A stretch of 64,000 nucleotides of DNA, taken from Sphingomonas desiccabilis (lineage in GTDB: Bacteria > Pseudomonadota > Alphaproteobacteria > Sphingomonadales > Sphingomonadaceae). This document shows, piece after piece, positions 32,608 to 40,758 of this stretch. A program made the position numbers and the translations under genes. The notes beneath the pieces are model-generated. The model was not told the origin of the DNA, made no database searches, and was given only the letters and a program-made list of their open reading frames with translations. Each line of letters opens with the position of its first letter. Position 1 is the first letter of the stretch. The stretch spans positions 124,001-188,000 of the forward strand of contig NZ_SDPT01000002.1 in NCBI RefSeq assembly GCF_004135605.1, given 5' to 3'.

Positions 32608-33225
32608 GTGGTCGGCTATGGCGTGGCGGGGCTGGTCGGCGGCGCCTTTGCGCTCAACCGCGGCTGGTTGCCGCCGGAGGCGGGCGTGCGCGTCTGGGTC
32701 GAGGACAATGGCATCCACACCAGCATCATCGTGCCGATGGCGGCGGAGGGCGTGGACTGGCGCGACCTGGTGCGGCCGGAGGACCTGCGCGACCCGCGCT
32801 TCGCCGGGCACAGCCACCTTTCGATCGGCTGGGGGGATCGCGCCTTCTATATCGGTACGCCGACCTGGGGCGAGCTGAGCCCGAAGACGGTGCTGCGCGC
32901 GGCAGTCGGCAGCGAGGACACGGTGCTCCACGTCGGCCATCTCGCAGAGCCCGTGGAGGCGGTGAGCGTGCGCTCCGTGCTGCTGCGGCCCGAGGAGTAT
33001 CGCCGGCTGGCCGGCTTCATTCGCGGGAGCTTTGCCGTGGGCCCGGATGGGCGCGCCGGAAGCGTGCCGGGCTATGGGCGGTCGGACGCCTTCTACGCGG
33101 CGCACGGCCGCTATAGCGCGATCCGCACCTGCAACAGCTGGACCGGCGAGGCGCTGCGCCACGCGGGCGTGCGCATGGGCGCCTGGACGCCGTTTTCCGC
33201 GACGGTGATGGCGTGGCTGCGGTGA
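32608..33225 (+). CDS. TIGR02117/DUF2459-family membrane-associated protein
   Basis: A 205-residue protein from the GTG at 32608; VWVEDNGIHTSIIVP and GWGDRAFYIGTPTWGELSP are the family hallmarks, and an RTCNSWTGEALRHAG segment near the end resembles a cysteine-active-site region. The frame upstream is open to a CTG at 32533 that overlaps the prmA stop; that start would give an intact N-terminal membrane helix (GLLLLLAWLGALVVGYGV), so the true start may be there. Function is unknown. Confidence 0.8.
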   Translation: MVGYGVAGLVGGAFALNRGWLPPEAGVRVWVEDNGIHTSIIVPMAAEGVDWRDLVRPEDLRDPRFAGHSHLSIGWGDRAFYIGTPTWGELSPKTVLRAAVGSEDTVLHVGHLAEPVEAVSVRSVLLRPEEYRRLAGFIRGSFAVGPDGRAGSVPGYGRSDAFYAAHGRYSAIRTCNSWTGEALRHAGVRMGAWTPFSATVMAWLR

Positions 33226-33929
33226 GGCCGCCGCTGGGGCCGCCGCCGCTTCGCCACACGTTCGTCGAATGGCCGCGCGCCGCCTGGGGCGTGGCGCAGC
33301 TGGCGATCGAATGGCGGGCACTGGTGACCGGCCCCGCCGGCGACGGCCGGCCGGTGATGGTCTTGCCCGGGCTGTTCAACTCCGACCGATCCAACCTGGT
33401 GATGGTCCGCCACCTGACGGCGCTCGGCTATCGGGCGAGCGGCTGGGGGCTGGGGCGCAACCTGGGCCGGCGGACGATCGGCGCGGAGGGCGAGCGGCTG
33501 TTCGCGCGCGTGGACGAGCGGGCAGCAGAGGCGGGCGCGCCCGTGACGCTGATCGGCGTCAGCCTGGGCGGGATCATGGCGAGGCTGGCCGCGCATCGCA
33601 TGCCGGGCCGGGTGCGGGAGGTGATCACCGTCTCCTCGCCCTATGCAGGGCCCGCGCGGGCCACCCGGGTGTGGCGCGCCTACCAGCGGATCACCGGCGA
33701 CCGGGTCGATGCCGCGGAGACGCTGGCGCTGGCGGCGCTGGTGCGAAGCCCGCTGCCGGTGCCCGCCACCGCGATCTGGAGCCGGAGCGACGGGCTGGTG
33801 AACGGGCTCGCCTGCCGGAGCGACGACTGCCGCGCGATCGAGATCCGCAGCAGCCACCTGGGCGTTCAGTTGCGGCCCGACGTGCTCCGGGCGATCGCCG
33901 GCATCCTGGCCGAGGGCGCCGCTCAGTAG
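33213..33929 (+). CDS. Alpha/beta-fold hydrolase
   Basis: A 238-residue hydrolase of lipase-like type. The nucleophile elbow is GVSLGG with S117, the strand before the oxyanion hole is PVMVLPGLFNSD, and D/H candidates follow in WSRSDGLV and RSSHLGV. The GTG start overlaps the preceding gene by 13 bases. Its stop overlaps the stop region of the convergent lipoprotein gene. The substrate (perhaps an ester or lipid) is unknown. Confidence 0.82.
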   Translation: MAAVRPPLGPPPLRHTFVEWPRAAWGVAQLAIEWRALVTGPAGDGRPVMVLPGLFNSDRSNLVMVRHLTALGYRASGWGLGRNLGRRTIGAEGERLFARVDERAAEAGAPVTLIGVSLGGIMARLAAHRMPGRVREVITVSSPYAGPARATRVWRAYQRITGDRVDAAETLALAALVRSPLPVPATAIWSRSDGLVNGLACRSDDCRAIEIRSSHLGVQLRPDVLRAIAGILAEGAAQ

Positions 33930-34216
33930 GGCTGGTCGCGGCGGATGCGCTCGGCGTCCTCGCGGGCGCGCTTTTCCTCCTCGCGCGCGCGCTTCTCTTC
34001 CTTGCGGCGCTGGCGTTCTTCCTCGGCCTGCTGCTTGCGCAGCTTGCGTCCGGCGTTGCGGTCGGCCTCGTCCTGGCTCGTCGTGGTCCAGTCGACCACC
34101 TGCGAGCCCGCGCGCACCGGCGCGGTGGCGACGTCCCAGGCGGTCTTGGCGACGCAGCCGCCGGCGAGCAGCGGCACCAGGGCCAGGGGAAGGATCAGGC
34201 GCGGGGACAAACGCAT
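33923..34216 (-). CDS. Small lipoprotein with charged coiled-coil tail
   Basis: A 97-residue protein with a lipoprotein signal (RLILPLALVPLLAGGC, lipobox LAGGC with the modified Cys near residue 21) followed by AKTAWDVATAPVRAGSQVVD and a highly charged Lys/Arg/Glu coiled coil to the end. It should be anchored in the envelope. It is convergent with the hydrolase gene, sharing a few bases. No family was recognised. Confidence 0.78.
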   Translation of the reverse strand: MRLSPRLILPLALVPLLAGGCVAKTAWDVATAPVRAGSQVVDWTTTSQDEADRNAGRKLRKQQAEEERQRRKEEKRAREEEKRAREDAERIRRDQPY

Positions 34217-34302
34217 GGGAACAGCTCCTCGTGGGGCCGCGGCGCGGCGCGGCGATCCTAGCAGCATAACGCGGCGGTGGCAGGTCCGATGCGGCGGACG
34301 GA

Positions 34303-35031
34303 TCAGGCGCCCGCACGTGCCTTTGCGACTGCGGCGGAAAGCCCTTCGTAGCCGATCGCGCCGCTCAGCATCTGGTCGCCGACGACCCAGGTGGGCGTGC
34401 CGGTGACGCCGAGCTGCCCCGCCTGCTGCATGTTGCGCGTGATCTCCTGCGCGATGGCCGGCGAGCGGATCGCGGCGCGTGCGCGCGCGACGTCGAGCCC
34501 GGCCCTGGCCGCGGCGCGCGCGATCGCATCCTCGCCGAGATCCTGCTCCGCATAGAGCGCGACGTGGAAGGGGCGGAACTTGCCCTGTTCGGCGGCGGCG
34601 AGCGCCCATTCGGCGGCGGTGCGGCTGCCGGGGCTCAGGATCGGCAGCTCGCGATAGACGATGCGGACCTTGGGATCGTCGGCGAGCAGCTTCTCGATCG
34701 CCGGCAGGCTCGCGCGGCAATAGCCGCAGGCATAGTCCATGTAGGCGACCAGCGTGACGTCGCCCTGGGGGTTGCCGGCGAAGGCGCCGGCGAACGGGGT
34801 CTCGATGCCGCTGCGGTTGGCAGCCACGGCCTTGCCGACCTCGCGCTCCTGGAGCTTCTGCATGGCTTCCGGCAGGATTTCGGGGTGCGAGAGCACATAG
34901 TCGCGGACGATCGCCTCGGTACGGGCGCGGTCGCTGCCGGGAAGGAGCGGCTGCAGCAGCGCAAAGGTGGCAGCGCCCAGCAGCGCGGCGAGCAGCAGCG
35001 CACCGAAGGCGAGGATAGGATTACGCGGCAT
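34303..35031 (-). CDS. DsbA/ScsC-like thiol:disulfide oxidoreductase
   Basis: A 242-residue periplasmic thioredoxin-fold protein with an N-terminal signal anchor (LAFGALLLAALLGAATFALL), a helical segment (about 35-75) resembling the oligomerisation arm of ScsC-type proteins, the active site C102-G-Y-C105 and the cis-proline loop VTGTPTWVV. It probably oxidises or isomerises disulfides in exported proteins. It lies eight bases downstream of the M48 protease gene, suggesting a shared envelope-quality role. Confidence 0.9.
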   Translation of the reverse strand: MPRNPILAFGALLLAALLGAATFALLQPLLPGSDRARTEAIVRDYVLSHPEILPEAMQKLQEREVGKAVAANRSGIETPFAGAFAGNPQGDVTLVAYMDYACGYCRASLPAIEKLLADDPKVRIVYRELPILSPGSRTAAEWALAAAEQGKFRPFHVALYAEQDLGEDAIARAAARAGLDVARARAAIRSPAIAQEITRNMQQAGQLGVTGTPTWVVGDQMLSGAIGYEGLSAAVAKARAGA

Positions 35032-35039
35032 CGGGGTCC

Positions 35040-36401
35040 TTATTGCGCGCTGAGGCGCCGGCGGCTGGGCTTGCGCTCGTCGAGTTCGTTCTGCGCGATC
35101 ATCTGGATGTCCTGCGCGCGGAGCCGTTCGGAGCTTCCCTCGGGCAAGCCGGCGACCGCGGCGCGGGCGCTGGCAAGCGCCATCTGCGGCTCACCGATCA
35201 GGCTCGCCCGCTCTGCCATGGCAAGCGCGACGCGGGGCTGATCGCCCTTGCGCTCGTAGATGGTGGCAAGCTGGGTCCAGGCGAACGGGTTTGCGCGATC
35301 ACGGCCGACCGCCTGGCGCAGCACCTGCTCGGCCTCCGCCAGATGGGCGGGATCCTCGGTCGCGATCAGCGCGTGGCCGAAGGTGGCGGCGATCAGCGGT
35401 TGCGAATTGGTGCGCTGGGTGGCCTCGCGCAGCGGCGCGAGCGCGTCGGCGGGGCGGCCGGACTCCAGGAGGATCTGTCCCTGGAGTTCCAGGAAATAGG
35501 GGTCGTGGGGCTTGGCCTGCACCAGCGCGGCGGTCTCCTGCTGCGCTTGATCGGGATAGCCCGTCAGGTGATAGGCATAGGCGCGGGCGTAATGGGCCGG
35601 GATGCTGTTGTCGCTCGCCGGATAGCGGCGCAGCGTTTCCTTGGGATCGTTGACGTAGCCGCGCAGCTTCGCCTGGACGCGCAGGAAACGTTCCTGGAGC
35701 GCGGGATCGGTCGGCTTGCCCCAAGCGGGCTGCGCCTGAAGATCCGCCGTCAGCGCGCTGATGCGCTCGCCGCTCAAGGGGTGGGTGCGGTTGTAGCTGT
35801 TCTCCTGCGGGATCGCGAGGCGGTACTCCATGTTCTGGAGCTTCTTGAAGAAGGACAGCATGCCCGCGCCATTAACCCCGGCGGCGCCGAGGTAGCGGGC
35901 GCCGGCGGCGTCGGCAGAGGTTTCCTGGGTGCGGCTGAAGGCGAGATAGTTGCCGAGCGCGGCCTGCTGGCCGGCGGCAAGGATGCCCGCGCCCGCCTGG
36001 CCCGCGCCGGCGGCGACGGCGGCGACGCCGAGCAGCAGGCTGAGGATCGAGATGCTGGTGGCGGGGCCCGCGCCGCGACCGGCCAGCGCGACATGGCCGC
36101 CGATGATGTGGCCGACCTCGTGCGCGACGACGCCCTGCACTTCGTTGATGTTGTCGGCTTCGTCGATCAGGCCGGAGTGGAGATAGACCGTCTGCCCGCC
36201 GGCGACGAAGGCGTTGACGCTGGGGTCGTTGAGCAGGACGACGGTGAAGTTCTTCGGGTCGAGCCCCGCGGCGACGGCGATGGGCCGGGCCATGTCGGCG
36301 AGCAGCGACTCGGTCTCGGCGTCGCGCAGGATCGACTGGGCGGCGGCTGGCTGCGCGCAGAGGAGGAGCGCGGTGGCGAAACCTGCGAGGATGCGCTTCA
36401 T
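35040..36401 (-). CDS. Periplasmic M48 metalloprotease with TPR domain (BepA-like)
   Basis: A 453-residue exported zinc protease. It has a signal peptide (MKRILAGFATALLLCAQPAA, cleavage near AAAQS), the zinc motif H94-E-V-G-H98, a downstream glutamate in RTQETSADAAGARYLG, and a C-terminal TPR region (about 270-430). This layout matches BepA/YfgC, which degrades misassembled outer-membrane proteins. The frame is open to 36596, but the ATG at 36401 starts the signal peptide. It pairs with the DsbA-like gene downstream. Confidence 0.9.
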   Translation of the reverse strand: MKRILAGFATALLLCAQPAAAQSILRDAETESLLADMARPIAVAAGLDPKNFTVVLLNDPSVNAFVAGGQTVYLHSGLIDEADNINEVQGVVAHEVGHIIGGHVALAGRGAGPATSISILSLLLGVAAVAAGAGQAGAGILAAGQQAALGNYLAFSRTQETSADAAGARYLGAAGVNGAGMLSFFKKLQNMEYRLAIPQENSYNRTHPLSGERISALTADLQAQPAWGKPTDPALQERFLRVQAKLRGYVNDPKETLRRYPASDNSIPAHYARAYAYHLTGYPDQAQQETAALVQAKPHDPYFLELQGQILLESGRPADALAPLREATQRTNSQPLIAATFGHALIATEDPAHLAEAEQVLRQAVGRDRANPFAWTQLATIYERKGDQPRVALAMAERASLIGEPQMALASARAAVAGLPEGSSERLRAQDIQMIAQNELDERKPSRRRLSAQ

Positions 36402-36488
36402 GCCGGTCCTTATCGGCGATGCCGGCGCGGGGTTCAACGCGGGCGTCTCGCTGCTGCCGGTGTGCGGCTGAACCGCCGGTGAAGCGAA

Positions 36489-36516
36489 CCCCTCCCGCCG
36501 CGGGCGGCGGGAGGGG
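36489..36516 (-). terminator. Terminator of rne
   Basis: A 12-base perfect stem CCCCTCCCGCCG / CGGCGGGAGGGG with a CCCG loop, followed on the minus strand by TTCGCTTC. It begins 10 bases past the rne stop and lies before the M48 protease gene. Confidence 0.8.
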
Positions 36517-36525
36517 TCGCGTGGC

Positions 36526-39312
36526 TCATGCGCCGAAGGTGCGCTGCCACCAGCCGCGGCGCGGCGTAGCGCCTTCGGGGGCTTCGGGCGAGGCATCGTC
36601 CTGGGCAGCGTCGGCGTCGGTGTCCGCCGGTGCTGCTTCGGGCTGCGCGGCGGGCGGCGCGGGTTCGGCTGCGGGCGCTGCCGCTTCCGCTTCCGGCGCC
36701 GCCTCGGCCGCAGGCTCCGCTACCTTGCGGCGACGGGTGCGCTTGGGCTTCGCCGGTGCCTCCTCGGCCGGCGCCGGGGGCGCGGCCTCGACCGGCGCCT
36801 CCGCCTCGGCCGCGGGCTCCGCTACCTTGCGGCGGCGGGTGCGCTTGGGCTTGGGCGCTTCCTCGGCGGCGGGAGCCTCGGCCTCGGGGGCCGGAGCCTC
36901 GCTCGCCCGGGCGGGAGCCGCCTCCGCCGCTGCTGCCTCGGCCGGACGGGCCGACGGACGGCGACGGGTGCGCTTGGGCTTGGCGGGCGCCTCTTCCGCA
37001 ACCGGTGCTTGCGCTGCGGGCGCTTCGGCGACCGGCTCGGCCGGGGCTTCGGCCGGAGCCGCTTCCGGCGCGGCCTCTACCGGAGCGCTGGTCTCGGCCG
37101 GAGCCTCGTCCTGCGCCGCAGTCTCGGCTTCGCCCGCCGATGCCGGAGCGTCGCTGCGACGACCGCCGCGACGGCCGCGACGGCGACGACGGCGGCCCTC
37201 GCCCGCGGCGTCGTTCTCGCCTGCGGGAGCTGCCTCGACTTCGTCGAGCGCCTCGACCTCGACGGCCTCGGCTTCCTCGTCGGTGTCAGCGACGTCCTCG
37301 GCCTCATCGGCTTCCGGATTGCCGGACGCGTCCTCGCGGTTGCGACCGCGGCGACCGCGACGGCGACGGCGGCGCTTGCGGCCTTCGCCTTCGTCCTCGT
37401 CGCGGCGACGCTGCGGCTGTTCCTCGCGCGCTTCCGTCGCCTCCTCGGCCTCGTCCAGCTCCTCCTCGTCCTCGATCTCGTCGAGGAACTCGTCCTCGGG
37501 CAATTCGAGCAGGGGCGCGATCTTGGGCGGATAGGCCGGGGGCGGGCCGGCGGCCTCGACCGTCATGCGCGCACCCTCGAGCGTGCCGTCGGCCGTGACC
37601 TCGACGGTCACGCCATAGCGATCCTCGATCTCGGCGATGTCGGCGCGCTTCTTGTTGAGCACGTAGAACGCCGCTTCCTGGCTGCAGCGCAGCAGCAGTT
37701 CGGAGCCGCGGCCCCGGGCGGCCTCGTCCTCGATCATGCGCAGCGCCGAGAGACCCGCGGACGACGCGGTGCGGACCAGGCCAGAGCCCTCGCAATGCGG
37801 GCAGGTGCGGGTGGACGCCTCGAGCACGCCGGTGCGCAGGCGCTGGCGGCTCATCTCCATCAGGCCGAAGGCGGAGATGCGGCCGACCTGGATGCGCGCA
37901 CGATCGTTCTTGAGCGCCTCCTTCATCGCCTTCTCGACCTTCCGGACGTTGGACCCGTGGTCCATGTCGATGAAGTCGATGACGACGAGGCCGGCCATGT
38001 CGCGCAGGCGCAGCTGGCGGGCGATTTCCTGCGCCGCTTCCAGGTTGGTCGCGGTCGCGGTCTGCTCGATGTTGTGCTCGCGCGTCGAGCGGCCCGAGTT
38101 GATGTCGATCGACACCAGCGCCTCGGTCGGGTTGATGACGAGATAGCCGCCCGACTTCAGCTGGACGACCGGGTTGTACATGGCGCCCAGCTGGTCCTCG
38201 ACGCCGGCGCGTTGGAACAGCGGCACCGCGTCGGCGTACTGCTTCACCTTGCGCGCGTGGCTCGGCATCAGGAGCTTCATGAACTCGCGGGCCTGACGAT
38301 AGCCGTCCTCGCCCTCGACGATCACTTCCTCGATGTCGCGGTTGTAGATGTCGCGGATCGCGCGCTTCAGGAGGTCGCTGTCGCCATAGACCAGCGCGGG
38401 CGCGGTCGAGTGCAGCGTCTGCTCGCGGATGCCGTCCCACACGCGGGCGAGATAGTCGAAGTCGCGCTTGATCTCGGTCTTGGTGCGCTGAAGCCCGGCG
38501 GTGCGCACGATGCAGCCCATGCTGGGCGGCAGCTGCAGCTCGGACATGATCGACTTCAGCCGCTTGCGGTCCGACGACGAGCTGATCTTGCGGCTGATGC
38601 CGCCGCCGTGCGCGGTGTTGGGCATGAGCACGCAGTAGCGGCCGGCGAGGCTGAGATAGGTGGTGAGGGCCGCGCCCTTGTTGCCGCGCTCTTCCTTGAC
38701 GACCTGGACCAGCAGCACCTGGCGGCGGCGAATCACGTCCTGGATCTTGTAGCGGCGGCGCAGATTCATGCGGCGCTGGCGCAGCGCGTCGACCGCGGCA
38801 TCGTCGCCGCCGCCACGGCGCTTGCGCTTGCGGTTGGACGGCGCGGGCGTGCCCTCGTCGTCGCCGGCGTCTTCGCCCGCTTCCTCGTCGTGCTCGTCCT
38901 CGTCGTGCTCCAGCACGTCGACGTCGCCGTCCGCGTCCAGCGCGATCGCGTCTTCGTCGTCGTAGCCTTCGTCGTCCTCGTCCTCGTCGTCCTCACGAGC
39001 GCGCAGGGCGGCTTCCTCGGCGGCGTGCTCGGCCTCCTCGCGCAGCAGCGCCTCGCGATCCTCCTTGGGGATCTGGTAATAGTCGGGGTGGATTTCGGAA
39101 AAGGCTAGGAAGCCGTGGCGGTTGCCGCCGTATTCGACGAACGCGGCCTGGAGCGACGGCTCCACGCGCGTCACCTTGGCGAGATAGATATTGCCCTTGA
39201 GCTGCTTGCGCTCAGCGGATTCGAAGTCGAACTCCTCGATCCGGTTCCCTTTGACGACAGCCACTCGGGTTTCCTCCCGGTGGCGTGCGTCGATCAGCAT
39301 ACGCGTGGTCAT
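36526..39312 (-). CDS. rne: Ribonuclease E
   Basis: RNase E starts most mRNA decay and matures rRNA and tRNAs as the degradosome scaffold. The 928-residue protein has an S1 domain split by a long acidic insert (about residues 101-156), the RNase H/DNase-I-like catalytic core, the Zn-link C504-P-H-C507, and a disordered C-terminal half rich in Arg/Lys (RKRRRRRRGRRGRN) and Ala/Pro/Glu with three KPKRTRRR blocks. The ATG at 39312 (MTTRMLIDARHREETRVAVV) is the family start. The long leader upstream is where RNase E autoregulation would act. Confidence 0.96.
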   Translation of the reverse strand: MTTRMLIDARHREETRVAVVKGNRIEEFDFESAERKQLKGNIYLAKVTRVEPSLQAAFVEYGGNRHGFLAFSEIHPDYYQIPKEDREALLREEAEHAAEEAALRAREDDEDEDDEGYDDEDAIALDADGDVDVLEHDEDEHDEEAGEDAGDDEGTPAPSNRKRKRRGGGDDAAVDALRQRRMNLRRRYKIQDVIRRRQVLLVQVVKEERGNKGAALTTYLSLAGRYCVLMPNTAHGGGISRKISSSSDRKRLKSIMSELQLPPSMGCIVRTAGLQRTKTEIKRDFDYLARVWDGIREQTLHSTAPALVYGDSDLLKRAIRDIYNRDIEEVIVEGEDGYRQAREFMKLLMPSHARKVKQYADAVPLFQRAGVEDQLGAMYNPVVQLKSGGYLVINPTEALVSIDINSGRSTREHNIEQTATATNLEAAQEIARQLRLRDMAGLVVIDFIDMDHGSNVRKVEKAMKEALKNDRARIQVGRISAFGLMEMSRQRLRTGVLEASTRTCPHCEGSGLVRTASSAGLSALRMIEDEAARGRGSELLLRCSQEAAFYVLNKKRADIAEIEDRYGVTVEVTADGTLEGARMTVEAAGPPPAYPPKIAPLLELPEDEFLDEIEDEEELDEAEEATEAREEQPQRRRDEDEGEGRKRRRRRRGRRGRNREDASGNPEADEAEDVADTDEEAEAVEVEALDEVEAAPAGENDAAGEGRRRRRRGRRGGRRSDAPASAGEAETAAQDEAPAETSAPVEAAPEAAPAEAPAEPVAEAPAAQAPVAEEAPAKPKRTRRRPSARPAEAAAAEAAPARASEAPAPEAEAPAAEEAPKPKRTRRRKVAEPAAEAEAPVEAAPPAPAEEAPAKPKRTRRRKVAEPAAEAAPEAEAAAPAAEPAPPAAQPEAAPADTDADAAQDDASPEAPEGATPRRGWWQRTFGA
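36701..36990 (-). repeat. Tandem degenerate repeats in the RNase E tail
   Basis: A ~50-base unit encoding KPKRTRRRKVAEPAAEA occurs at 36701-36750 and again at 36803-36852 with few differences, and a shorter form (KPKRTRRRPSARPAEA) near 36955-36985. They alternate basic blocks with Ala/Pro/Glu stretches. Such tails bind RNA and partner proteins; the repetition suggests internal duplication. Confidence 0.75.
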
Positions 39313-39789
39313 TGAAAAGTCTCCGGGCGCGGCGGGCGGCCTTGGGCCGGCGCGGCGCGCCATGGGCGGCGCTGCCGGGCGGATCGGGATCCGCGGCGGC
39401 GCTGCATGGGTCGATGAATGCCTCTGCCGCACGGGCATGGCCGGACCGGTGGTCCGGGCCAAACGTCACCGACCAGCGTCCGCCTATCGCGGTGCTGCTG
39501 GAACGGGACGGAACATGCCTCATGCGAGCGTCAACCTGGTTTCCCCGCTGGTCGGCGCAGATGCGGCGGGCGGGTGTGGGAGCGCCGGCCGTCGATTGGA
39601 CGACAAACGGCGTATCCGCTGCGTAGCATTGCCGTTGCGATGCGGCAACAGCGCGCTACGGCACCTGCCGGCCGCACGGGGCTTGCATCGGCGAACAGGC
39701 TTAGGAAGACTTTAACCCGAAGCTTTCACCATTGCTCGGGCAAGGGGGCGCGCCCCCGACAAGACTGCACGCGGACAACGAGTAGGCTT
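39313..39789. other. Divergent regulatory region rne / amidase
   Basis: This 477-base gap between divergent genes has no convincing reading frame. It should hold both promoters and a long 5' leader for rne. A patch at 39697-39735 is AT-richer (AGGCTTAGGAAGACTTTAAC), which fits a promoter area. No clear operator was identified. Confidence 0.5.
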
Positions 39790-40677
39790 ATGATTTCACG
39801 CTGGGCAGGGTTCGGACCCACCCTTCGCACTGCGGGGCTCTGCGCCGCCGCGCTGGCAATGCTGGCCTCGCCACTGGTCGCAACCGCAGCGCCGCCGCCG
39901 GGAGGCGATGCGGCCCGGGCGCGGATGACCGTGCCGGCCGCGCGCAAGGCCGGGCGCCTGCCGCGCATCGAGGGTGTGGCCGGGCGGCCGCTGGTGGTGA
40001 TCGACGCAGGCCATGGCGGGCATGATCCCGGCGCGCTGGCATCCTGGGACGGGGGCCTGCGCGAAAAGGACCTGACGCTGAAGCTAGCGCGCGAAATGCG
40101 CGACCGGCTGCTGGCGTCGGGCCGGGTCCGGGTGGCGCTGACCCGCGACCGCGACGAGTTCCTGATCCTGCAGGAGCGATTCGGCATCGCCCGGCGGCTG
40201 GGCGCGGACCTCTTCATCTCGGTGCACTGCGACAGTGCGGAGAATCAGGGCGCATCGGGCGCGTCGATCTACACGCTGTCCGAAGTCGCCTCCGATCGCG
40301 AGGCGGCCCGCCTGGCGGCGCGCGAGAACAAGGCGGACATCCTGGCGGGCGTCGACCTGGCGGATGCGTCGGCCGACATCTCGTCGATCCTGATCGACCT
40401 GACGCAGCGCGAGACCATGAACGCCTCGGCCGGTTTCGCCCGTCTTCTTGGGCGCGAGGCCAAGCCGCTGGTGCCGCTGAAGCCCAACTACCATCGCATG
40501 GCGTCGCTGATGGTGCTGAAGGCGCCGGACATGCCGTCGATCCTGTTCGAGACGGGCTACATCTCGAACGAGGGCGACGCCAAGCGGCTCAATTCGGACT
40601 CCGGCCGGCGCGCCCTTGCCGAAAGCGTGCGGCGTGCGGTGGAGGTGCATTTCGCACGCCGTCTCGCCGCACGCTGA
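39790..40677 (+). CDS. amiC: N-acetylmuramoyl-L-alanine amidase (AmiC-like)
   Basis: A 295-residue exported zinc amidase that cuts peptide stems from peptidoglycan during cell separation. It has a signal peptide (cleavage near ATAAPP), then an Amidase_3 domain with the zinc histidine in VVIDAGHGGHDPGAL, a second in LFISVHCDSAEN and the catalytic glutamate in ILFETGYISNEGD. No AMIN or LysM domain is present. The frame is open to 39418, but the ATG at 39790 begins the signal. It is next to mrcA, matching a shared wall role. Confidence 0.93.
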   Translation: MISRWAGFGPTLRTAGLCAAALAMLASPLVATAAPPPGGDAARARMTVPAARKAGRLPRIEGVAGRPLVVIDAGHGGHDPGALASWDGGLREKDLTLKLAREMRDRLLASGRVRVALTRDRDEFLILQERFGIARRLGADLFISVHCDSAENQGASGASIYTLSEVASDREAARLAARENKADILAGVDLADASADISSILIDLTQRETMNASAGFARLLGREAKPLVPLKPNYHRMASLMVLKAPDMPSILFETGYISNEGDAKRLNSDSGRRALAESVRRAVEVHFARRLAAR

Positions 40678-40758
40678 CGCCCGGGCGGGGCGAGTCGACC
40701 GGCGCCCCGCGGCCAAGCTGCTGGCACGGCGGTCCAAACCTGCTACATCGCGCGGCCG

